Source of the DNA: an uncultured Pelagibacteraceae bacterium
Lineage (GTDB): Bacteria > Pseudomonadota > Alphaproteobacteria > Pelagibacterales > AG-422-B15
Direction of reading: 5' to 3'
Length of the DNA stretch: 64,000 bases
Assembly: GCA_902617525.1 (NCBI GenBank)
Contig: CACMWW010000002.1
Coordinates: 62,001 to 126,000 of the forward strand
Positions 62,197 to 64,000 of this stretch are shown here, in pieces. Below the pieces are notes generated by a model. That model was not told the DNA's origin, ran no database searches, and saw nothing but the letters and a program-made list of their open reading frames with translations. The stretch's first letter is position 1; the number at the start of each line of letters is the position of its first letter. Made by a program: the position numbers and the translations under genes.

Positions 62197-62691
62197 ATGT
62201 CATCATTCTTTTCAGATCCATCGTCTTGGGTATTAGTAGCTTTTATAATATTTGTCATAATTGCGCTTGTAATTAAAGCGCCATCAATGATTGCGAAACT
62301 TCTTGATGGTGAAATTGATAAAATCAAATCTGAGTTAGATAATGCCCGAAAATTAAAAGAAGAAGCGAATTCTCTTTTAGCCGATTACGAGAGAAAGGTT
62401 CAGTCTGCTGACGAGGAAGCAAAAGCAATTATTGATCAAGCAAAGGAAATTGCAAAAAATCACGAAGAAGAGTCAAAGTTAAAAGCAGAAGAGTTTATTA
62501 AAAGAGCCGAACAGCAAGCCATAGAAAAGATATCAAGGGCTGAAAAAATGGCTATATCAAAAGTTAATGACGAGATTGTAAATAACTCAGTAAATATTGC
62601 TGAGAAAATTATCTCAGAAAACATCAACGACCAAAGTGCAGATAAGCTTGTAAAACAATCAATCGATCAAATAGGTAAACTTAAGGTATAA
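62197..62691 (+). CDS. atpF: F0 ATP synthase subunit b
   Basis: 164 residues. N-terminal membrane helix WVLVAFIIFVIIALVI, then an Ala/Lys/Glu-rich coiled coil (~35-160). Pairs with b' to hold the F1 head still. ATG 62197, 16 bases after b'. F1 genes (atpHAGDC) are not next to it, which is the alphaproteobacterial split layout. Confidence 0.95.
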   Translation: MSSFFSDPSSWVLVAFIIFVIIALVIKAPSMIAKLLDGEIDKIKSELDNARKLKEEANSLLADYERKVQSADEEAKAIIDQAKEIAKNHEEESKLKAEEFIKRAEQQAIEKISRAEKMAISKVNDEIVNNSVNIAEKIISENINDQSADKLVKQSIDQIGKLKV

Positions 62692-62731
62692 TTTATTATT
62701 TATATCTCTCTTTCTAAGCTATAAATAAATT

Positions 62732-63694
62732 ATGGCAGTCTATACGCACATATCTAGAGAAGAACTGGATCTTTTTACTGATCATTATAGTATTGAAAAT
62801 GTTCTTGAATTTTCAGGTATAAAAGGTGGAACTTCTAATTCAAATTATTTACTAAAGACTCTAGAAAAAAATTACATACTTACTATTTTTGAAGAAAGAA
62901 CAAATCAGGATAATCTTCAATTCTTTTTTGATCTAATGAATCATTTGAATAAAAACAATGTAAAGTGCCCTGAGGTAATACAAGATAAAAAAGGAAATTA
63001 TTCAAACTCAATTCAAAATAAGAAAGCTGTAATCACATCGTTCTTAAAAGGTAGGTCAATAGATCAAATTAAACCAATACACTGTGCGTCTTTAGGCTCC
63101 ACTATCGCAAGAATGCATAAAGAATCAGCTAGACTTGAAATGACTAGAGAAAATGAGCTTGGATTTGTAAACCTCAACAGCTTAATTCAAACTTTAAAAA
63201 ATTTTGACGATAATATAGACGCGCAGCTAATCGATTTAATCAATGAAGAATATACTTTCCTATCTGGAAACCTTGATCATAGTTTACCTTCAGGTATAAT
63301 TCATGCAGATCTTTTTCCAGATAATATTTTTTTTGAAGGTAATGAGGTTACAGGTATAATAGATTTTTATTTTGCATGTACCGATTATTATGCTTACGAA
63401 ATTGCTATCTGTCTAAATGCATGGTGTTTTGAGCCAAATAATAACGAATTCAATCCAACAAAAGCAAAACATTTATTGGGCAGTTACAATCAGTTGCGAG
63501 AATTTTCAGAGGAAGAAAAGAAAGTTTTACCTCTTCTTACAAGAGCATCATCTCTAAGGTATCTACTAACTCGTTTAATCGACTACTATTCGCATGATGA
63601 TAATGAACTGATCCTTAAAAAGGACCCTAATGAGTATCTCACTAAACTCCAATTTCACCAATCCGTTAAAAAAGTAGGCGAATATGGCCTCTAA
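62732..63694 (+). CDS. thrB: Homoserine kinase (type II, APH fold)
   Basis: 320 residues. N-terminal [16 protein letters not shown] and [13 protein letters not shown], catalytic loop [15 protein letters not shown] (Asp, Asn) and metal-binding [11 protein letters not shown]. Phosphorylates homoserine for threonine synthesis. Starts ATG 62732, 40 bases after atpF; overlaps rnhA by 11 bases, matching the thrB-rnhA pairing of other Alphaproteobacteria. Confidence 0.95.
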   Translation: MAVYTHISREELDLFTDHYSIENVLEFSGIKGGTSNSNYLLKTLEKNYILTIFEERTNQDNLQFFFDLMNHLNKNNVKCPEVIQDKKGNYSNSIQNKKAVITSFLKGRSIDQIKPIHCASLGSTIARMHKESARLEMTRENELGFVNLNSLIQTLKNFDDNIDAQLIDLINEEYTFLSGNLDHSLPSGIIHADLFPDNIFFEGNEVTGIIDFYFACTDYYAYEIAICLNAWCFEPNNNEFNPTKAKHLLGSYNQLREFSEEEKKVLPLLTRASSLRYLLTRLIDYYSHDDNELILKKDPNEYLTKLQFHQSVKKVGEYGL

Positions 63695-64000
63695 AAAAGT
63701 TGTTATGTACACCGATGGAGCTTGCTCAGGCAATCCGGGCAATGGAGGTTGGGGAGCTTACATTGAAATTGATGATAAGAAAATTGAGTTAAGTGGATCT
63801 GAAAATAACACAACAAATAACAGAATGGAATTAAAAGCAGTTATTTATGCTCTAGATTATCTTAATGAAAAAAGAGACATAATAATTTTCACTGACTCAA
63901 AGTATGTCATGCAAGGTATTCAGGAGTGGATAAAAAAATGGAAAACCAATGATTGGAAGACTGCACAAAAAAAAGACGTAAAAAATAAAGATCTTTGGGT
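63684..64000 (+). CDS. rnhA: Ribonuclease HI, N-terminal part (cut by window edge)
   Basis: The first 105 residues run to the window end. The active site is visible: [18 protein letters not shown] (Asp), [11 protein letters not shown] (Glu) and [14 protein letters not shown] (Asp). Degrades RNA in RNA-DNA hybrids. ATG 63684 overlaps the end of thrB. Confidence 0.96.
   Translation, partial: MASKKVVMYTDGACSGNPGNGGWGAYIEIDDKKIELSGSENNTTNNRMELKAVIYALDYLNEKRDIIIFTDSKYVMQGIQEWIKKWKTNDWKTAQKKDVKNKDLW

Overview
The window is AT-rich (about one third G+C by eye), almost entirely coding, and carries gene orders that are typical of Alphaproteobacteria: carAB/yqeY/dnaG/rpoD, petABC (fbcFBC), lgt-midA-pgeF, DUF1285-NUDIX-cca, etf-qo/udg, rnhB-ccrM, mutY-dciA-dsbA-smc, and an F0-only ATP synthase operon with both b' and b subunits. 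A CcrM-type methyltransferase and a PetP/PetR-like pair point the same way. Low G+C, very short spacers, many 1-4 base gene overlaps and no mobile elements suggest a streamlined free-living (probably marine) alphaproteobacterium. The lineage cannot be named from this sequence alone.

Layout. 1-7210 (minus strand) is an accessory-looking block: an MFS transporter, a 55-residue membrane peptide, a GST and an unknown protein cut by the window edge, behind a SRAP protein, a TPR protein, an old-yellow-enzyme oxidoreductase, an anchored alpha/beta hydrolase and a TauD-type dioxygenase. 7267-11712 holds tRNA-Ile(CAU), rpoD, dnaG and yqeY; carAB runs divergently to 16221. 16218-18285 is a tightly coupled ELM1-like / 2OG-oxygenase-like / Lrp operon. 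18358-27083 has trxB, an aspartate aminotransferase, then a chain uvrB-cation antiporter-SDR-folB-uvrC-pgsA. 27085-31469 has ilvE, a MarR/OmpR/histidine-kinase operon and proC. 31511-37926 is a plus-strand run: lgt, midA, pgeF, prs, rplY, pth, ychF, gpt. 37932-41931 (minus) has a purine permease and the bc1 complex. 42068-48615 has trmL, hemF, greA, then cca/NUDIX/DUF1285 (minus), MaoC, a phosphodiesterase-fold protein, crcB and a CMD-family protein. 48631-52904 (minus) has tRNA-Gln, ispE, a large TPR protein and ETF-QO. 52951-64000 has udg, rnhB, ccrM, mutY (minus), dciA, dsbA, smc, atpI-B-E-F'-F, thrB and the start of rnhA.

How the genes fit together: respiration and energy (bc1, ETF-QO, ATP synthase F0), DNA repair and replication (uvrB, uvrC, udg, mutY, rnhA/B, dnaG, smc), nucleotide supply (carAB, prs, gpt, purine permease), translation quality control (pth, ychF, cca, trmL), and envelope lipid work (lgt, pgsA, pgeF, ispE) dominate. 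No CRISPR array, IS element, prophage or attachment site was seen. No stretch longer than 300 bases lacks a gene.

The points most worth a second look are a short SMC protein (863 residues) with no recognisable hinge domain; three GANTC sites packed at 22- and 11-bp spacing immediately before ccrM; the coupled ELM1-like/oxygenase/Lrp operon; a near-palindromic operator candidate before petA/trmL; a hairpin and possible upstream ORF before carA; and two proteins (DnaG, UDG) whose metal-binding cysteines are partly missing.
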